Part shown: positions 62,977 to 64,000 of the stretch, piece after piece | Layout of the letters: the number at the start of each line of letters is the position of its first letter | Numbering within the stretch: the stretch's first letter is position 1 | NCBI RefSeq assembly: GCF_029607905.1 | Contig: NZ_JAPHEH010000001.1 | Coordinates: forward strand, 186,001 to 250,000 | Direction of reading: 5' to 3' | Length of the DNA: 64,000 nt | Source: Thiovibrio frasassiensis | Lineage (GTDB): Bacteria > Desulfobacterota > Desulfobulbia > Desulfobulbales > Desulfurivibrionaceae | The notes under the pieces: model-generated | Database searches by the model: none | Told to the model about the DNA's origin: nothing | The model's input: the letters and a program-made list of their open reading frames with translations, nothing else | Translations under genes and position numbers: made by a program

Positions 62977-64000
62977 TCAAACTGTCTGTCGGAAACCGGA
63001 GCCATTCTTCACGGGCAGGAGCATCTCAAAACATGCCCCGCCGCCAGGACGATCCGTAACCCGGAGAGTCCCGCCATAGCTCTCCACGATCTTCCGGCTG
63101 ATCAACAGCCCAAGCCCGGTACCATCGGATTTGTCTGTATAAAAGGGGGCAAAGATGCTTTCCCTTTCCGCCTCCACCACACCCGGCCCATCATCGCAGA
63201 CAGCGATCCGCCATCCCCCGTTCGCCCCGCCTTCGACCAGAAGCCAGATATGGCCGCCGGGCTGGACCGCATCCAGAGCGTTGAGCACAAGGTTCAAGAG
63301 GACCTGGGAATACTTCGTGCTCTCCACCAGCAGCTGCTGCCCCTCGCCATTGGTTGGCAGAATCAAGCGGACCTCTTTTTCCCGCAGCTGCCTTTCCAGC
63401 AACGCAGCAACATGCCCGGCAACCGCGGCCAACGGCTCGAGGGGCTCTTCTTTTTCCTGAGGACGTCCCTTGGCATAACGGAGGATTTCCTCCACCGTCT
63501 CCTGCAGCCTGCCGGTTTCCTTGAACAAGATATCCACAAACTCTCGCTTGGGATGCTCTCCGGGAAACTCATCGCGGAGAATCTCCGCCGTCCCTTTGAT
63601 GGAGGCGAGCGGATTTTTTATTTCATGGGCCAACGAGGCAGAGAGGTGTCCCAGGGCGGAAAATTTCTGCGCTGCTGCCAGCCGGGTCTCCGCCTCGATG
63701 AGTTGCGAGGCTTCTTCCTGGAGCCGAAGATAGGAGGCCTGGAGCTTCTCGGACAACTGCTGATACCCTTCGCGCAACCGGGTCTGCCGTCCGGAAATCA
63801 CCCCGACCAGCAACCCGGCCGCGAGATAGAGGACGATTTCCATCAGCTCGCTTACCGCCTGCTGGCCGTGCCCGACGTAGTGGAGAACATGGGGAATAAA
63901 GGCGATGGAGGTGAGCACGGCAATACCCAGGCCGCCGGCAACTCCAAACCAGAGACCGCCAAGAACGATGGGAAAATAACTGAGCCGCCGGTAGGTATTG
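62977..64000 (-). CDS. Sensor histidine kinase, partial (5' end outside window)
   Basis: At least 341 codons; the frame stays open to the window edge (LSYFPIVLGGLWFGVAGGLG further upstream). Membrane segments occur in the visible N-terminal part. A coiled-coil (LQASYLRLQEEASQLIEAE) leads to the H-box LSASLAHEIKNPLASIKGTA; the ATP domain has LNLVLNALDAVQPGGHIWLL (N-box), CDDGPGVVEA (G1), YTDKSDGTGLGLLISRKI (G2). It is the cognate partner of the downstream NtrC-type regulator. The sensed signal is unknown. Confidence 0.92.
   Translation of the reverse strand, partial: NTYRRLSYFPIVLGGLWFGVAGGLGIAVLTSIAFIPHVLHYVGHGQQAVSELMEIVLYLAAGLLVGVISGRQTRLREGYQQLSEKLQASYLRLQEEASQLIEAETRLAAAQKFSALGHLSASLAHEIKNPLASIKGTAEILRDEFPGEHPKREFVDILFKETGRLQETVEEILRYAKGRPQEKEEPLEPLAAVAGHVAALLERQLREKEVRLILPTNGEGQQLLVESTKYSQVLLNLVLNALDAVQPGGHIWLLVEGGANGGWRIAVCDDGPGVVEAERESIFAPFYTDKSDGTGLGLLISRKIVESYGGTLRVTDRPGGGACFEMLLPVKNGSGFRQTV

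Overview
The window is a chromosomal segment of a GC-rich, Gram-negative, motile, probably anaerobic bacterium. Several families point to Desulfobacterota, most likely near the order Desulfobulbales: a RACo-type ASKHA protein, a BadF/HgdC-type activase, a C_GCAxxG_C_C protein, a DUF6178-like protein, a CheZ-like protein and an NtrC-type two-component pair. This placement is inference from gene content only; no rRNA is present. Two tRNA genes (Cys-GCA, Leu-CAG) are present, both with encoded CCA.

Layout. 1-5.6 kb: a partial RACo-like gene (minus), then lptF-lptG running into an activase, a cysteine-rich partner and a small conserved protein. 5.7-6.1 kb: first copy of a long composite repeat. 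6.2-8.3 kb: radical SAM gene, rnc, tRNA-Cys. 8.4-9.9 kb: foreign island 1. 9.9-12.5 kb: an amidohydrolase without metal ligands, dodecin, YihY/BrkB. 12.7-18.5 kb: repeat copy, DUF6178-like gene, then a minus-strand Mla-type lipid transport operon (STAS-MlaE, MlaF, MlaD, lipoprotein) interrupted by a palindromic element. 18.6-25.8 kb: long CheZ-like protein, PilZ, isochorismatase fold, asnS, methyltransferase, cold-shock protein, MarC, UspA. 25.8-31.1 kb: P-type ATPase, HDOD protein, Dus, C_GCAxxG_C_C. 31.4-38.8 kb: clpB, third composite repeat, anion transporter, MscS, MBL/beta-CASP nuclease. 39.0-41.1 kb: foreign island 2. 41.1-48.9 kb: YkgJ protein, secreted proteins, diguanylate cyclase, dinB, trpS, aminotransferase. 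49-57.2 kb: gltA, thiE, zinc-ribbon protein, hflKC, rhomboid, motAB, tRNA-Leu. 57.3-64 kb: ribF, a chemoreceptor plus the remnant of a second one, a PhnD-like binding protein, and an NtrC-type regulator with its sensor kinase, which runs off the window.

The most interesting signal is a pair of integron-style gene cassettes with no integrase in the window. Cassette 1 (8597-9424, nucleotide-cyclase-like protein) ends in a site resembling the Vibrio cholerae repeat (VCR) class of attC. Cassette 2 (39757-41086, FRG-domain protein) ends in a classical short attC. In each case the first bases of the cassette are the exact reverse complement of the R'' box of its own attC, as expected for true cassettes. 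Both cassettes are preceded by the same ~210-bp structured repeat, and the similarity of the two copies stops at the GTT crossover core. This suggests the repeat is an unrecognised attI/attC-type recombination site.

Other repeats are three ~80-bp REP-like palindromes built on a cttcgacagg/gagcctgtcg core, three composite repeats of up to ~430 bp, and a small hairpin element found at lptF and between mlaF and mlaD.
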